A DNA stretch of 64,000 nucleotides from Magnetovibrio sp. (GCA_002690705.1 NZFO01000019.1:47945-111944), one strand, 5' to 3'. Shown: positions 45,377 through 55,456, counted from the stretch's first letter. Numbers and translations: made by a program. Notes: generated by a model not told the origin, from the letters alone.

Positions 45377-45404
45377 AGTAGCTTTGCTTGAGTAGCTTTG
45401 CTTG
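45377..45404 (+). repeat. 14-bp tandem duplication between the binding-protein and permease genes
   Basis: AGTAGCTTTGCTTG occurs twice in direct tandem in the 151-base gap between the substrate-binding gene and livH. Slippage duplication is the simple explanation. An alternative is a processing or attenuation element that tunes permease expression. Confidence 0.6.
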
Positions 45405-45500
45405 GACTTATCAAATAGAGTGTACTCGACTTGCGGCTGTAATACTGAGTTTTTTCATGAAACGTTAGTCCGCACCCAAGTGAGCCTTGGATATCTGTAA

Positions 45501-46370
45501 ATGGACTGGCTTTCTCTAATTATTCAAATACTGAACGGTATCCAATATGGATTATTGTTATTCTTAATAGCTAGTGGATTGACTATAGTCTTCGGTATAA
45601 TGGGGATTATAAACTTAGCGCACGGATCCTTTTACATGATCGGAGCGTATTTAGCTTTTACTCTCAGTCAATTGACCGGGGGGCTGTTTACCGCTATCGC
45701 ACTTGGCATTCCACTTACACTTGCCTTTGGTTTCTTGCTTGAACGCTTCGTCATCAGGCAGCTTTACCACCGTGATCACTTGCAACAGGTATTGTTGACC
45801 TTTGGTCTAATCTTAATTTTTAATGAATTGCAGCAAATCTTGTGGGGCGGTGAGCCCAAAAGTGTTCCGGTGCCGGAAATTCTGCAAGGCGCAGTGGCAT
45901 TATCTGATACTCTGAGTTACCCGATATATCGTTTATTTCTATCTGGGGTCTGCTTAGCAATGGCTGCCACTATGTATGTTGTAATCAGATATACTCGGAT
46001 CGGAATGCAAATTCGGGCAAGTTCTAGCAACCAAAACATGCTCAATGCGCTCGGGGTAAATGTGCGGCTTATAAATTCGTTGGTGTTTGCTTGCGGCGTC
46101 GCGTTGGCAGGTGTGGCCGGTATCCTTGCTGCACCCGTTGAAACCGTATATCCCGGAATGGGTGAGCAAATTTTGATTGTTTCCTTTGTTGTTGTTGTAA
46201 TCGGTGGGATAGGCTCAATTCGTGGTGCATTTTTTGGGGCACTTTTGATTGGGGTTACTGACGTGCTCGGACAAGTTTTTTTGCCGAGTGCTGCAAGCAT
46301 AGTCATATATGGCGTTATGGCTTTCGTGCTTCTTATAAGACCATCTGGGTTGTTTGGAAGAAGTGAATGA
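45501..46370 (+). CDS. livH: LIV-type ABC transporter permease (LivH)
   Basis: A 289-residue inner-membrane permease with about eight hydrophobic segments. LivH landmarks include LNGIQYGLLLFLIASGLTIV at the start, GIINLAHGSFYMIGAY, RYTRIGMQIRASSSNQNM (the EAA-like loop to the ATPase) and the terminal RPSGLFGR. The start is ATG 45501. The next permease overlaps its stop by four bases (ATGA). Confidence 0.92.
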   Translation: MDWLSLIIQILNGIQYGLLLFLIASGLTIVFGIMGIINLAHGSFYMIGAYLAFTLSQLTGGLFTAIALGIPLTLAFGFLLERFVIRQLYHRDHLQQVLLTFGLILIFNELQQILWGGEPKSVPVPEILQGAVALSDTLSYPIYRLFLSGVCLAMAATMYVVIRYTRIGMQIRASSSNQNMLNALGVNVRLINSLVFACGVALAGVAGILAAPVETVYPGMGEQILIVSFVVVVIGGIGSIRGAFFGALLIGVTDVLGQVFLPSAASIVIYGVMAFVLLIRPSGLFGRSE

Positions 46371-47356
46371 TTGTTTTGCCTCCCCGGCCGATCTTAATTG
46401 CGCTTGCGTTGATGGTGGTAGCATTCGCTCTAATACCGATGACCGGTGATAAATATTGGATCAAGTTGATCACACGAATGTTCGCTCTCGGAATTTTTGC
46501 CATGAGTTTAGATTTTCTTGTCGGCTACACCGGATTAGTTAGTTTTGGGCACGCGGCATTTTTTGGCATTGCCGGTTATACCTTGCATCTCATTTCCCCT
46601 GAAAACCAAGCACCAAACCTTGCCTGGGTATTGCCGGTATCGGTATTTGCTAGTGCTATTATGGCTTTACTCATCGGTGCGTTGAGTGTACGGACACATG
46701 GCATCTATTTTATAATGGTGACACTAGCATTCGCGCAAATGCTGTTTTTTCTTTTTCACGACTCAAATATAGCAGGTGGCTCTGACGGGGCGTTCATTTA
46801 CAATAAGCCAGTTTTCACTATTTTGAATTGGACGGTATTCGATCTTGGGAACCGTTATGCTCTGTATTTCTTGAGCTTGTTGAGTATGATGACGCTATAT
46901 CTCCTATTAACCGTTGTGCTGGCATCCCCCTTTGGTGCGGTGATACAAGGAATTAAAGTTAATGAACATCGTATGCGGGCACTTGGGTATAATACCTATT
47001 ATTATAAGTTGATCAGCTTTGTCATTGCTGGTGCGATTGGAGGGTATGCAGGTTTTTTGTTTGCGTGCATCGACGGATTTGTGTCTCCAGAATTGTTAGG
47101 ATGGCGAGAGTCCGGATTGGCTCTTGTCATGGTTATATTGGGTGGTGTTGGAACTCTGTTTGGGCCTGTTCTTGGTGCGATCACGCTACTGGGTGCGGAA
47201 GAAATTTTTCGCGATCGGAGCCTGGTAGGTCCATTGGCTAATTACTGGCAGGTGCTAATGGGCGTTTTCGTAATTATAGTTGTATTGTTTTTGCGAGGAG
47301 GCCTAGGGGGGCAACTTTTACAGTTTGTCAGACGAAAAAAAGAGCAGGGCCTTTGA
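46367..47356 (+). CDS. livM: LIV-type ABC transporter permease (LivM)
   Basis: A 329-residue inner-membrane permease, the second transmembrane subunit. The hallmarks are FLVGYTGLVSFGHAAFFGI, VRTHGIYFIMVTLAFAQML, GIKVNEHRMRALGYN (ATPase-contact loop) and GGVGTLFGPVLGAI. It overlaps livH by four bases and livG by four bases, so all are translationally coupled. Confidence 0.92.
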   Translation: MIVLPPRPILIALALMVVAFALIPMTGDKYWIKLITRMFALGIFAMSLDFLVGYTGLVSFGHAAFFGIAGYTLHLISPENQAPNLAWVLPVSVFASAIMALLIGALSVRTHGIYFIMVTLAFAQMLFFLFHDSNIAGGSDGAFIYNKPVFTILNWTVFDLGNRYALYFLSLLSMMTLYLLLTVVLASPFGAVIQGIKVNEHRMRALGYNTYYYKLISFVIAGAIGGYAGFLFACIDGFVSPELLGWRESGLALVMVILGGVGTLFGPVLGAITLLGAEEIFRDRSLVGPLANYWQVLMGVFVIIVVLFLRGGLGGQLLQFVRRKKEQGL

Positions 47357-48126
47357 GTTCTCTCGGTGTCGATAACAGCTCTCCAACGCTTTTGGATGTT
47401 TGCAACCTATCCGTAAAGTTTGGCGGATTACGTGCTGTCAATAATGTAAGTTTTACCCTTGCTCGTGGACAAATTAGTGCAATCATCGGACCAAATGGCG
47501 CGGGTAAGACAACGTTAATCAATCTTCTTTCAGGCGAATTAACACCGGATTCTGGAGAAGTTTGTCATAAGGGAGATGTTATTACGGGCCTTCCTGCTCA
47601 TAGCATTGCAGCACGAGGGATTGGTCGCTCATATCAAATTATTAATATTTTCCCCGAGTTTTCGTGCTTCAGAAATTGCTGGTTAGCAGCGCGGGGTAGG
47701 TATGGTTCGGGTATGGAATTTTTCTGCCCTGCAAATCACGATGAAAAAAGTAATATTGCTGCAGCGGAATCATTGGAGATAGTAGGGTTGTTAGACAAGG
47801 CATACTTACCAGCAAGTCATTTGAGTTACGGTGAACAAAGGCAGCTAGAGATTTCGATGCTTTTGGCTCTGAAGCCGGAGGTTCTGCTTTTGGATGAGCC
47901 GTTAGCTGGATTAGGAATGCGGGAGTCAAGTGATGTCCTCCGCTTGATTAAAAATTTAGCGCGGGATCACGCAATTTTATTAATCGAACATGACGTGGAA
48001 GCTGTTTTTGCCATTGCCAATGAATTAACTGTAATGGTCAACGGAGAGGTCCTCGAGACGGGCCCCCCCGATCGTATTAAAGAGAGTGGCGCGGTACGTC
48101 ATGCATATTTGGGTAATGGTATCTAA
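47353..48126 (+). CDS. livG: LIV-type ABC transporter ATPase (LivG)
   Basis: A 257-residue ABC ATPase. Walker A is GPNGAGKTT, the signature is LSYGEQRQLEI (a Y replacing the first G of LSGGQ), and Walker B is VLLLDEPLAGL, followed by the H-loop LLIEHDVEAV. It starts at TTG 47353 within the livM stop. The C-terminal EVLETGPPDRI is the LivG type. Ten bases separate it from livF. Confidence 0.92.
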   Translation: MSSLGVDNSSPTLLDVCNLSVKFGGLRAVNNVSFTLARGQISAIIGPNGAGKTTLINLLSGELTPDSGEVCHKGDVITGLPAHSIAARGIGRSYQIINIFPEFSCFRNCWLAARGRYGSGMEFFCPANHDEKSNIAAAESLEIVGLLDKAYLPASHLSYGEQRQLEISMLLALKPEVLLLDEPLAGLGMRESSDVLRLIKNLARDHAILLIEHDVEAVFAIANELTVMVNGEVLETGPPDRIKESGAVRHAYLGNGI

Positions 48127-48135
48127 GGCGGGCTT

Positions 48136-48852
48136 ATGATTGGGGATACAGTCATTACTTTAGATGCCATAAATGCCCATTACGGCGCTAGCCATGTTTT
48201 GCATGACGTGGATTTAGTGATTAAGTCCGGCACATGTGTAAGTCTGTTGGGCCGCAACGGTATGGGTAAAACAACTACCCTTAAAATCATTATGGGATTG
48301 CTAAACCCGACGTCAGGAACCATAACGCGCAAAGGTATGCGGGCTTCAAGGACCGAGCCACATCTCATCGGGAAATGGGGAGTTGGTTATGTACCTGAGG
48401 GACGCGAGATTTTTCCAAACCTAAGCGTCCACGAAAATCTTCTGGTAGCTGCTCGATTTAGATCAGGGGCAACAAGAAAATGGGATCTAGAACGCGTTTT
48501 GACGCTGTTTCCTAAGCTTACAAGTCGATTGAGTCATCTGGGGGCTCATCTTTCTGGTGGCGAGCAGCAAATGTTGTCGATCGGACGTGCATTAATGACC
48601 AATCCAGATATATTGCTCTTGGACGAAGTGACAGAGGGGTTGGCGCCGTTAATCCGGGAAGAAATTTGGGCCGTCATTGAGGCGATTAAGGTGGACGGTA
48701 TTACGATTGTAGTGATAGACAAGGATGTTAGTCGTCTTGCTGCCATTGCTGATAATCACTTAATAATAGTTAAAGGCACTATTGTTTTTGATGGTGACAG
48801 TGCAACCCTACTCGCTAATCCAAAACTTCTTCAACGTCACCTTGGCGTGTGA
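48136..48852 (+). CDS. livF: LIV-type ABC transporter ATPase (LivF)
   Basis: A 238-residue ABC ATPase, partner of LivG. Walker A is GRNGMGKTT, the signature is LSGGEQQMLSIGRAL and Walker B is ILLLDEVTEGLAP. The Glu that normally follows the Walker B Asp is intact. VGYVPEGREIFPNLSVHENL is the typical LivF Q-loop region. The H-loop is unusual: TIVVIDKDVS has Asp-Lys where LivF usually has Glu-Gln or Glu-His, so the switch His seems absent, as in many LivF. Its 3' end overlaps the convergent hydrolase by 16 bases. Confidence 0.91.
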   Translation: MIGDTVITLDAINAHYGASHVLHDVDLVIKSGTCVSLLGRNGMGKTTTLKIIMGLLNPTSGTITRKGMRASRTEPHLIGKWGVGYVPEGREIFPNLSVHENLLVAARFRSGATRKWDLERVLTLFPKLTSRLSHLGAHLSGGEQQMLSIGRALMTNPDILLLDEVTEGLAPLIREEIWAVIEAIKVDGITIVVIDKDVSRLAAIADNHLIIVKGTIVFDGDSATLLANPKLLQRHLGV

Positions 48853-49718
48853 TACTGCGAATTGTTGCATTGGGTCACAAAATCAGCAATGGCTCGTAAT
48901 GTTTGCGTTTGTTTGTCGCGATGAGGTGCGTGACCGCAATTTGTGAGCTTTAAAAGATCTACTGGGCCAGCTGAGAGAGCTGCAATACCATCGATCTGTT
49001 GCATAGAGCTGTACTCGTCATTTTCACCTTGGACTGCAAAAATAGGACATGTAATATGGGATAATAAAGCCTCGATATTCCAATTTGGGAAATTCGGATG
49101 TAGCCAAATGTCGTTCCAGCCCCAAAATGTATGCTCTGGGTCGTTATGATACTCTCCGAGACGCAACTTTAAATCACTGGAGAGAAATCGTTCTCTTACC
49201 CTAGCAATAGAGATGATGCACTTCTCCTCTACAAAATAGTGAGGAGCCATTAAAAATATTCCGGTGACATTACTCCCCGGATCTGCAGCATAAATCAACG
49301 CAATAGATGCGCCATCACTGTGGCCAATGAGAATTGGGGCTGATACCTGCCAAAAATTTAATAGTCGGGGCAATACAAATTCAGCCTCGTGATGCATGTA
49401 GCTGATATCATGAGGATCGGCCAATCTCGATGATTTCCCATACCCTCTTCTCGAGAAAACGATTACCTCCGCCCCCGTGGTTGCCGCTGTCATTGCAGGA
49501 AAATCGTGCCACATCGTTACGGAACCTAAGCCTTCGTGTAAAAAGATGACTGGCGCAAGTTTTTTATCGCGGGCCTTGAAGCGGGAGTATTCAATCCGAT
49601 GGCCATCTAGCAGAGCAAATGCTGTCTCTGAGGCAGCAGGGAGATTAGTCACATCAACGTCCTGCAGACATCGATTTTCAATTGTTGGGAGAGTTCCGCG
49701 AGATCGCTTAAATACCAT
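48837..49718 (-). CDS. alpha/beta hydrolase
   Basis: A 293-residue alpha/beta-hydrolase. The nucleophile elbow is GHSDGAS, the oxyanion-side motif is LHEGLGS, the acid is D in VQGENDEYS and the base is H in NCGHAPHRD. SRRGYGKSS is the usual strand-turn before the elbow. The fold covers esterases, amidases and C-C hydrolases, so the substrate is open. It converges on livF with a 16-base overlap of 3' ends, and such hydrolases are often near LIV-type importers of amides or esters. tRNA-Thr lies just upstream on the same strand. Confidence 0.85.
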   Translation of the reverse strand: MVFKRSRGTLPTIENRCLQDVDVTNLPAASETAFALLDGHRIEYSRFKARDKKLAPVIFLHEGLGSVTMWHDFPAMTAATTGAEVIVFSRRGYGKSSRLADPHDISYMHHEAEFVLPRLLNFWQVSAPILIGHSDGASIALIYAADPGSNVTGIFLMAPHYFVEEKCIISIARVRERFLSSDLKLRLGEYHNDPEHTFWGWNDIWLHPNFPNWNIEALLSHITCPIFAVQGENDEYSSMQQIDGIAALSAGPVDLLKLTNCGHAPHRDKQTQTLRAIADFVTQCNNSQYHTPR

Positions 49719-49754
49719 GGATAGCCAATGAAATTATAGTCGACTCAGTTGATA

Positions 49755-49829
49755 TGGTGCCGCCGGACAGAATTGAACTGTCGACCTCGCCCTTACCAAG
49801 GGCGCGCTCTACCCCTGAGCTACGGCGGC
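49755..49829 (-). tRNA. tRNA-Thr (anticodon GGT)
   Basis: The reverse strand folds as a standard tRNA: acceptor GCCGCCG with CGGCGGC, D-arm GCTCAGGGGTAGAGC, anticodon stem CGCCC/GGGCG holding GGT, and T-arm GTTCAATTC. The 3' CCA is encoded. It decodes ACC/ACU threonine codons. Confidence 0.95.
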
Positions 49830-49957
49830 TTGTTATGAAGATGTACCAACATATGCCATGGCTTTTGGGATGGTGCAAGTATTGCGCTTGGTCCTTGACC
49901 CTCGGTCAAACACACGGCATTTTAGGCTTGTCGTAGGAATTTGGCTGTTTACTCATT

Positions 49958-50125
49958 ATGACTGATAAGCCCAGATTAAAGAATAAAAAGTCTATTAAAA
50001 TTAAGGCTACGGCCCGTACAGCACGGGAGAAACGCCTTGATCAAGCATTGCGAATAAATATGAATAAGAGAAAGTTACAAATCCGCGAGCGTGCCAAGTT
50101 TACCAATATAGCTGACAGCGACTAA
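49958..50125 (+). CDS. small basic protein (55 residues) upstream of murA
   Basis: The ATG at 49958 opens 55 residues rich in Lys and Arg ([17 protein letters not shown], then [13 protein letters not shown]), ending at TAA 50123-50125. Small basic proteins of this look commonly precede murA in Alphaproteobacteria, as far as I recall; I know no function. It is likely helical. It lies 110 bases upstream of the probable murA start on the same strand. Confidence 0.62.
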   Translation: MTDKPRLKNKKSIKIKATARTAREKRLDQALRINMNKRKLQIRERAKFTNIADSD

Positions 50126-50235
50126 GAGCGAAGCCTTATCCAGCGATCTGTAAATCTAGAATTGGAAGCATGATCTTGTGCATGCTAACCCCATTCCTTA
50201 AAAGCTGGATAAGCGGCAACATTAAGGAAACTGAT

Positions 50236-51510
50236 TTGGACAGCATCAGCATTCGCGGTGGAGTACCATTAAGTGGCACAATAGAAATTAGTGGGGCAAA
50301 AAATGCTAGCCTTCCACTTATGGCTGCAGCTCTGCTAAGCGAAAACCCGTTGACACTGACTAACCTGCCCAATCTCTCAGATATAATATCAATGGGACAT
50401 TTGTTAACTGGCTTGGGTGCTGAAATAAATTTTCAAGTCGGCAAGAACGGGCCATGTGCCGCAACAATTTCCGCTGCTAAAATTTCTGGCACAACGGCGC
50501 CTTACGACGTTGTGCGTAAAATGCGAGCATCAGTATTGGTCATGGGACCCTTATTAGCCCGGTTTGGGGAGGCGCGCGTTTCGTTGCCGGGCGGATGTGC
50601 CATTGGCACGCGCCCTGTTGACCTGCACTTGCAAGCCTTCGAGCATTTGGGAGCAAAAATTAAATTAACTGAAGGGTACATTCAAGCTACCGCTCTGAAC
50701 GGTTTAAGAGGGGGGCATGTCATATTTCCTATGGTGACTGTAGGTGGCACAGAAAATGTATTAATGGCAGCGTGTCTTGCCGATGGAGAGACAGTCATTG
50801 GCAATGCAGCTCGTGAGCCAGAAGTTATTGATTTGGCGCAATGCCTAGTATTGATGGGAGCAGACATCAGAGGGATTGGTACCGATACATTAAGGGTACA
50901 GGGCGTGCCCTCCCTGCGAGAGGCCACCCACGCTGTGCTTCCTGATCGAATAGAGACAGGCAGTTATGCAGTTGCCGCTGCAATTACTGGGGGAGACCTT
51001 ACTCTTAATAATGGTCGGATAGGTCTTCTTGAGGCGGCAATGGAAGCCTTGCGTCGCGCTGGCGCAGAAGTATGCGAAACTGAGACCGGTCTGCGAATTC
51101 GAGGCGGCCTCCGCCCGATAAAAGGCATAGATTTGATGACCGAGCCTTTTCCAGGTTTCCCAACGGATATGCAGGCCCAATTCATGGCTATGATGGCGGT
51201 TGCAGAGGGAGCCTCGATGATTACTGAGACAATTTTTGAGAATCGCTTTATGCACGTCCCTGAGCTTTGTCGAATGGGTGCGGACATTAATGTTCATGGT
51301 GCATCGGCAATTGTGCGAGGGGTGCCTAAACTCAGTGGCGCTCCTGTTATGGCCACAGATTTACGCGCCTCTATCTCACTAATTTTGGCTGGCTTAGCTG
51401 CTGAAGGAGAGACCGTTATTAATCGCGTTTACCACCTCGACCGGGGTTACGAAAGCGTTGAATCTAAGTTGGCCGCGTGTGGCGCTCGAATTGAACGTTT
51501 ATCTGACTGA
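50236..51510 (+). CDS. murA: UDP-N-acetylglucosamine 1-carboxyvinyltransferase MurA
   Basis: MurA transfers enolpyruvate from PEP to UDP-GlcNAc, the first committed step of peptidoglycan synthesis. [16 protein letters not shown] gives the catalytic Lys region and [19 protein letters not shown] the active-site Cys that fosfomycin attacks. [19 protein letters not shown] and [13 protein letters not shown] also match. The frame extends back to ATG 50170, but the family's N-terminus begins at SISIRGG and TTG 50236 has AAGGA eight bases ahead, so I chose TTG. That gives 424 residues, close to E. coli's 419. hisG follows on the same strand. Confidence 0.93.
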   Translation: MDSISIRGGVPLSGTIEISGAKNASLPLMAAALLSENPLTLTNLPNLSDIISMGHLLTGLGAEINFQVGKNGPCAATISAAKISGTTAPYDVVRKMRASVLVMGPLLARFGEARVSLPGGCAIGTRPVDLHLQAFEHLGAKIKLTEGYIQATALNGLRGGHVIFPMVTVGGTENVLMAACLADGETVIGNAAREPEVIDLAQCLVLMGADIRGIGTDTLRVQGVPSLREATHAVLPDRIETGSYAVAAAITGGDLTLNNGRIGLLEAAMEALRRAGAEVCETETGLRIRGGLRPIKGIDLMTEPFPGFPTDMQAQFMAMMAVAEGASMITETIFENRFMHVPELCRMGADINVHGASAIVRGVPKLSGAPVMATDLRASISLILAGLAAEGETVINRVYHLDRGYESVESKLAACGARIERLSD

Positions 51511-51595
51511 CAATTACTTTAAATTTTAGCTAGCGGATGTTTGAATCCGCGCCCCACTTTCACTATGAATGGCTCTTGATCGGAGTATTATTGTC

Positions 51596-52252
51596 ATGAG
51601 AGCCAGAGACAGCCTTGTGTTGGCTTTGCCCAAGGGCCGGATCCTTAAAGAAGTGATGCCGATAGTCAAGGGCGCAGGTATCGAGCCAGAGCCAGCATTT
51701 TATGATCCCTTGGCCCGCCAACTGAGATTTTCGACTAATACTGTTGGTCTAGATATTATCAGAGTGCGTAGCTTCGATGTTGCTACTTTTGTGGCCTTTG
51801 GAGCAGCGCACATTGGTGTCGCTGGAAATGATGTGCTGATGGAGTTTAATTATCCCGATATATATACGCCTCTCGACTTGGACGTCGGCCATTGTCGCCT
51901 ATCTGTCGCGGGGCCTCGTGAAATGATAGATACCGACGATCCTGCCGCTTGGAGTTCGATTCGCATCGCCACAAAGTACCCCGGGCTTACAAAGCGCCAT
52001 TTTGCCCTCCGCGGAGTGCAGGCAGAGTGCATCAAGCTTAACGGTGCGATAGAATTAGCGCCAAATTTGGGGCTTTGCCGGCGTATTGTTGATTTGGTCT
52101 CTACTGGTTCCACACTAGAGGCTAATGGACTTATAGAAATTGAGAAAATCTGCGACATCACATCGCGTTTGACAATCAACCGAACCGCGTGGAAAACCCG
52201 TCCAACGGAGATCAATGGCTATCTAAGGGATTTTCGGGGAGGACTAAAATGA
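51596..52252 (+). CDS. hisG: ATP phosphoribosyltransferase, short form
   Basis: HisG condenses ATP with PRPP in the first step of histidine synthesis. At about 218 residues it is the short form without the C-terminal ACT-like domain, which needs HisZ for activity and feedback control. [30 protein letters not shown] and [13 protein letters not shown] (the PRPP loop) are clear. The ATG at 51596 has GGAG upstream; an ATG at 51569 lacks one. HisD follows with a four-base overlap. No hisZ is in the window. Confidence 0.93.
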   Translation: MRARDSLVLALPKGRILKEVMPIVKGAGIEPEPAFYDPLARQLRFSTNTVGLDIIRVRSFDVATFVAFGAAHIGVAGNDVLMEFNYPDIYTPLDLDVGHCRLSVAGPREMIDTDDPAAWSSIRIATKYPGLTKRHFALRGVQAECIKLNGAIELAPNLGLCRRIVDLVSTGSTLEANGLIEIEKICDITSRLTINRTAWKTRPTEINGYLRDFRGGLK

Positions 52253-53553
52253 CCTTGAAGCTTAATGTTACTGATGCCGGTTTTGAGAGGGCTTTTCAGA
52301 CATTTTTGGGTACGAAACGAGAGACCGATCGAGATGTAAATGATCTGGTTTCTGGCGTGCTCGAAGATGTGCGTTCACGCGGAGATGCGGCACTACTGGA
52401 CTATACACGAAGGTTTGACCATTTCAATGCGACGGCCGCAGATTTGCAGGTTTCATCTGAGGAGATTGCTGATGCACGTGATGCGTGTGACGCAACGACT
52501 TTGAGTGCGCTGGACGTTGCAGCTGAGCGTATTTTGCGCTTTCACGAGTTTCAGCGGCCTAACGATATAGATTTCACTGATGACGAGGGCTTGCGACTAG
52601 GATACCGCTGGGGTGCTGTGGGTGGTGCAGGCCTATATGTCCCTGGTGGAACGGCTGCGTATCCCTCCTCTGTTTTGATGAATGCCATCCCTGCGAAAGT
52701 GGCCGGAGTTGAGCGACTGGTGATGGTTGTCCCCACTCCGAATGGCAAGATCAATCCACTAGTATTTGCTGCTGCTGAGCTCGCCGGAGTAGATGAGATA
52801 TACAGAATTGGTGGCGCACAGGCCATTGCAGCACTGGCGTTCGGGACGGCAACCGTGAAGCCAGTTGATAAAATTGTCGGCCCCGGAAATGCCTATGTTG
52901 CTGCCGCCAAACGGCAAGTGTTCGGAACCGTAGGTATCGATATGATCGCTGGGCCGTCGGAAATTTTAGTTTTGGCTGATGACCAGAATGAGCCAGATTG
53001 GATTGCTGCTGATTTGCTCAGTCAGGCGGAACACGATACTGCAGCGCAATCAATATTAATTACAAATAACGAAGTTTTTGCCGATGCGGTGGCTGAGGCG
53101 ATAGGCAGATATTTGAAAACATTGCCGCGAAGCGACATCGCTAACGCAAGCTGGGGCGATCATGGGGCAATTTTTATTGTGCCCTCTTTGGAAGATAGTT
53201 TGCCGCTAATTGATCAAATCGCACCTGAGCACCTTGAAATTGCGTGTTCAAATGCTCGCAAATATGCCGAGCGTGTCAGGAATGCAGGCGCTATTTTCAT
53301 AGGTCGGTTTGCGCCGGAGGCCGTTGGTGATTATTTGGCCGGGCCTAATCATGTTTTACCAACTGCCCGTTCCGCAAGATTTTCCTCCGGCCTTGGCGTT
53401 CTGGATTTCATGAAGCGAACGTCTCTAATTGAGTGCAGTGCTGATAGTCTAGCCATCATTGGGCCCTCAGCTATCAAGCTTGCGCGAGCGGAAGGCCTAA
53501 ATGCCCACGCTTTGGCGGTCTCAATCCGACTAAATACACCAAGCGATGATTGA
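52249..53553 (+). CDS. hisD: histidinol dehydrogenase
   Basis: HisD oxidises L-histidinol to histidine in two NAD-dependent steps with zinc. The 434-residue protein begins at ATG 52249, with GGGGAGGACTAAA before it and overlapping the hisG stop; the frame reaching back to 52189 is spurious. Hallmarks are [53 protein letters not shown] and [12 protein letters not shown], plus PEHLEIAC, which carries the catalytic Glu-His. It is part of the his-UPF0262-phosphatase-infA block. Confidence 0.95.
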   Translation: MTLKLNVTDAGFERAFQTFLGTKRETDRDVNDLVSGVLEDVRSRGDAALLDYTRRFDHFNATAADLQVSSEEIADARDACDATTLSALDVAAERILRFHEFQRPNDIDFTDDEGLRLGYRWGAVGGAGLYVPGGTAAYPSSVLMNAIPAKVAGVERLVMVVPTPNGKINPLVFAAAELAGVDEIYRIGGAQAIAALAFGTATVKPVDKIVGPGNAYVAAAKRQVFGTVGIDMIAGPSEILVLADDQNEPDWIAADLLSQAEHDTAAQSILITNNEVFADAVAEAIGRYLKTLPRSDIANASWGDHGAIFIVPSLEDSLPLIDQIAPEHLEIACSNARKYAERVRNAGAIFIGRFAPEAVGDYLAGPNHVLPTARSARFSSGLGVLDFMKRTSLIECSADSLAIIGPSAIKLARAEGLNAHALAVSIRLNTPSDD

Positions 53554-53562
53554 CATAGGGCT

Positions 53563-54036
53563 GTGGTCAAAACCCAAAGCATTGTAAACATCTCTCTAGA
53601 TGAGCGCTCAGTTCTTCGACGTAGTCCGCAAGTGGAGCATGAGCGCAAGGTCGCTATATATGATCTCCTTGAAGAAAATGAATTTACGCTCACCGATGGT
53701 ACAAAAGGTCCGTATGATCTGCATTTAGCGATCGAAGAAAACCGTCTCATTTTTATTCTTAACGGAGAGCATGGTAACAAAATCGCCCGCCTCACCTTAC
53801 CGGGTAGCGTGTTTCGAAAAATCGTTAAGGATTATTTTCTTATCTGTGAGAGCTATCTTGACGCGATTAAGACTAAAACTCCATCTCAGATTGAAGCGAT
53901 CGATATGGCCAGGCGGGGTATTCATGACGAAGGGGCAGATGTTTTGGCGGAGCGAATGGCAGAGCATGTTACCATGGACAAACAAACAGCCAGGCGGTTA
54001 TTTACGCTATTATGCGTCTTGCATATTCGGGCGTAA
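53563..54036 (+). CDS. UPF0262-family protein
   Basis: A 157-residue protein of the alphaproteobacterial UPF0262 family, with VEHERKVAIYDLLEENEF, LSLDERS-like opening VNISLDERSVLRRSP and a helical C-terminus (MARRGIHDEGADVLAERM). Function is unknown. It starts at GTG 53563, ten bases after hisD, and precedes a phosphatase by six bases. This hisD-UPF0262-phosphatase-infA order is conserved in the class and supports placement. Confidence 0.88.
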   Translation: MVKTQSIVNISLDERSVLRRSPQVEHERKVAIYDLLEENEFTLTDGTKGPYDLHLAIEENRLIFILNGEHGNKIARLTLPGSVFRKIVKDYFLICESYLDAIKTKTPSQIEAIDMARRGIHDEGADVLAERMAEHVTMDKQTARRLFTLLCVLHIRA

Positions 54037-54042
54037 TTAGAC

Positions 54043-54489
54043 ATGGGTGATTTACCTTCCGCCGTTTTATTCGCATGCACCATGAACTCGGTGCGTTCGC
54101 CCATGGCTGAGGGCATTATGAAGTTTCTTCATGGAACGAGAATTTATGTGGACTCCGTCGGCGTTCGGTCAATTGATGTCGATGGTTATGCCATCACTGT
54201 CATGGATGAGATAGGCATCGATATCTCAGGGCATTCGGCAAAAACATTCTCCGATTTAGAGGACTCTTATTTTGATGTCATTATCTCGCTTTCACCTGAA
54301 GCTCAGCACAGGGCTGTGGAGATGACGCGAGTGATGGCGGTACAGATAGAATTTTGGAACACTTTTGATCCGGCAATTATTGATTCTGAAAACTGGGAGA
54401 GTCGGATAGAGGCTTATCGCCAGGTTCGGGATCAACTTATGGGGAAAATAAAGGCGCGATTCCCGGGAACGCTGGCGATCGATACGTGA
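54043..54489 (+). CDS. low-molecular-weight protein-tyrosine phosphatase
   Basis: A 148-residue phosphatase of the LMW-PTP fold. The catalytic loop is C12-x5-R18 in FACTMNSVRSPMAEG. The downstream NTFDPAI segment carries the likely general-acid Asp, though the canonical DP pair is shifted. Alternatively it could be an arsenate-reductase-type member, which shares this loop. It lies six bases after the UPF0262 gene. The LMW-PTP next to infA is typical of Alphaproteobacteria. Confidence 0.86.
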   Translation: MGDLPSAVLFACTMNSVRSPMAEGIMKFLHGTRIYVDSVGVRSIDVDGYAITVMDEIGIDISGHSAKTFSDLEDSYFDVIISLSPEAQHRAVEMTRVMAVQIEFWNTFDPAIIDSENWESRIEAYRQVRDQLMGKIKARFPGTLAIDT

Positions 54490-54625
54490 CTTAAAAAAAG
54501 GGCTGTGACGTGTCCTGTGTACTTTTCTGACTCTAAATCTGCGAAAAACCTTGACCAAGCACGATTTGCCGCCATGGTAGGGCACTTTTTAAGAGTATAA
54601 TTGTAGCAACCGATTTGAGAGATAT

Positions 54626-54844
54626 ATGGCTAAAGAAGAGCCGCTGGAGTTTTCCGGTACAGTCATCGAGATTCTTCCGAACGCAATGTTCCGGGTAAAA
54701 CTTGATAACGATCACGAAATTCTTGCCCACACCGCTGGTAAAATGCGAAAACATCGTATCCGTGTGCTTGCCGGTGACAAAGTGAATGTTGAAATGACCC
54801 CTTATGATCTTACGAAGGGTCGTATCACTTTCCGTTTCAAGTAA
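54626..54844 (+). CDS. infA: translation initiation factor IF-1
   Basis: A 72-residue S1-fold protein that binds the 30S A site during initiation. [23 protein letters not shown] and [30 protein letters not shown] are the invariant IF-1 blocks. The length is canonical. It begins 136 bases after the phosphatase and is probably expressed from its own promoter as well as by read-through. maf follows 12 bases later. Confidence 0.97.
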   Translation: MAKEEPLEFSGTVIEILPNAMFRVKLDNDHEILAHTAGKMRKHRIRVLAGDKVNVEMTPYDLTKGRITFRFK

Positions 54845-54856
54845 CGGTGGCGGCCA

Positions 54857-55441
54857 ATGCCCGGCCGTTTGATCTTGGCTTCGGCATCGGCTCAGCGACT
54901 GGAGCTATTAGCACAAGTCGGCATTATGCCAGATAAGGTCCTACCAGCACATGTAGATGAGACGCCTTTAAAAGATGAACAACCGCGGGAATTGGCGGCA
55001 AGGCTAGCTGCTCTTAAAGCCGATAGTGTTGCTCAGAAAAACCCGGAGCATTTCATTTTAGCTGCCGATACTGTGGTCGCGAGTGGGCGAAGAATTTTTG
55101 ATAAGCCGCAAGATAAGGAACAAGCTCGTCGAGCAATAGAGCACCTATCGGGCCGACGTCACCGGGTCTATGGTGGTGTGTCTCTAATCGCTCCCGATGG
55201 TACGCGGCGTCATCGTTTAGTGGTAACCCAGGTGCAGTTTAAAAGGCTTACTCCAGGTGAGGTGGACAGATATCTTGCAACTGAGGATTGGCATGGAAAA
55301 GCAGGGGGTTATGGGATACAAGGACTCGGAGGCGCATTCGTGAAAAAAATTAATGGGTCCTACTCAAATGTAGTGGGCCTCGCTCTGTGCGAGACTTTAG
55401 CACTTTTGCGCGGACTGGGCGCAGGATGCCATATCTTATAG
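54857..55441 (+). CDS. maf: Maf-like nucleotide pyrophosphatase
   Basis: A 194-residue house-cleaning pyrophosphatase that removes non-canonical or excess nucleoside triphosphates and can affect septum formation. The signature ILASASAQRLELL opens the protein; ARLAALKADSVA, AADTVVASG and EHLSGRRHRVYGGVSLI follow. The usual ILASxSxRR has QR here (ASAQR), a mild variation. It lies 12 bases after infA and 15 before rng. Confidence 0.93.
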   Translation: MPGRLILASASAQRLELLAQVGIMPDKVLPAHVDETPLKDEQPRELAARLAALKADSVAQKNPEHFILAADTVVASGRRIFDKPQDKEQARRAIEHLSGRRHRVYGGVSLIAPDGTRRHRLVVTQVQFKRLTPGEVDRYLATEDWHGKAGGYGIQGLGGAFVKKINGSYSNVVGLALCETLALLRGLGAGCHIL

Positions 55442-55456
55442 GATTACGATCAGTTT

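Noticed and set aside
45917..46306. Minus-strand ORF inside livH
   Set aside because: It is the complement of conserved permease helices.
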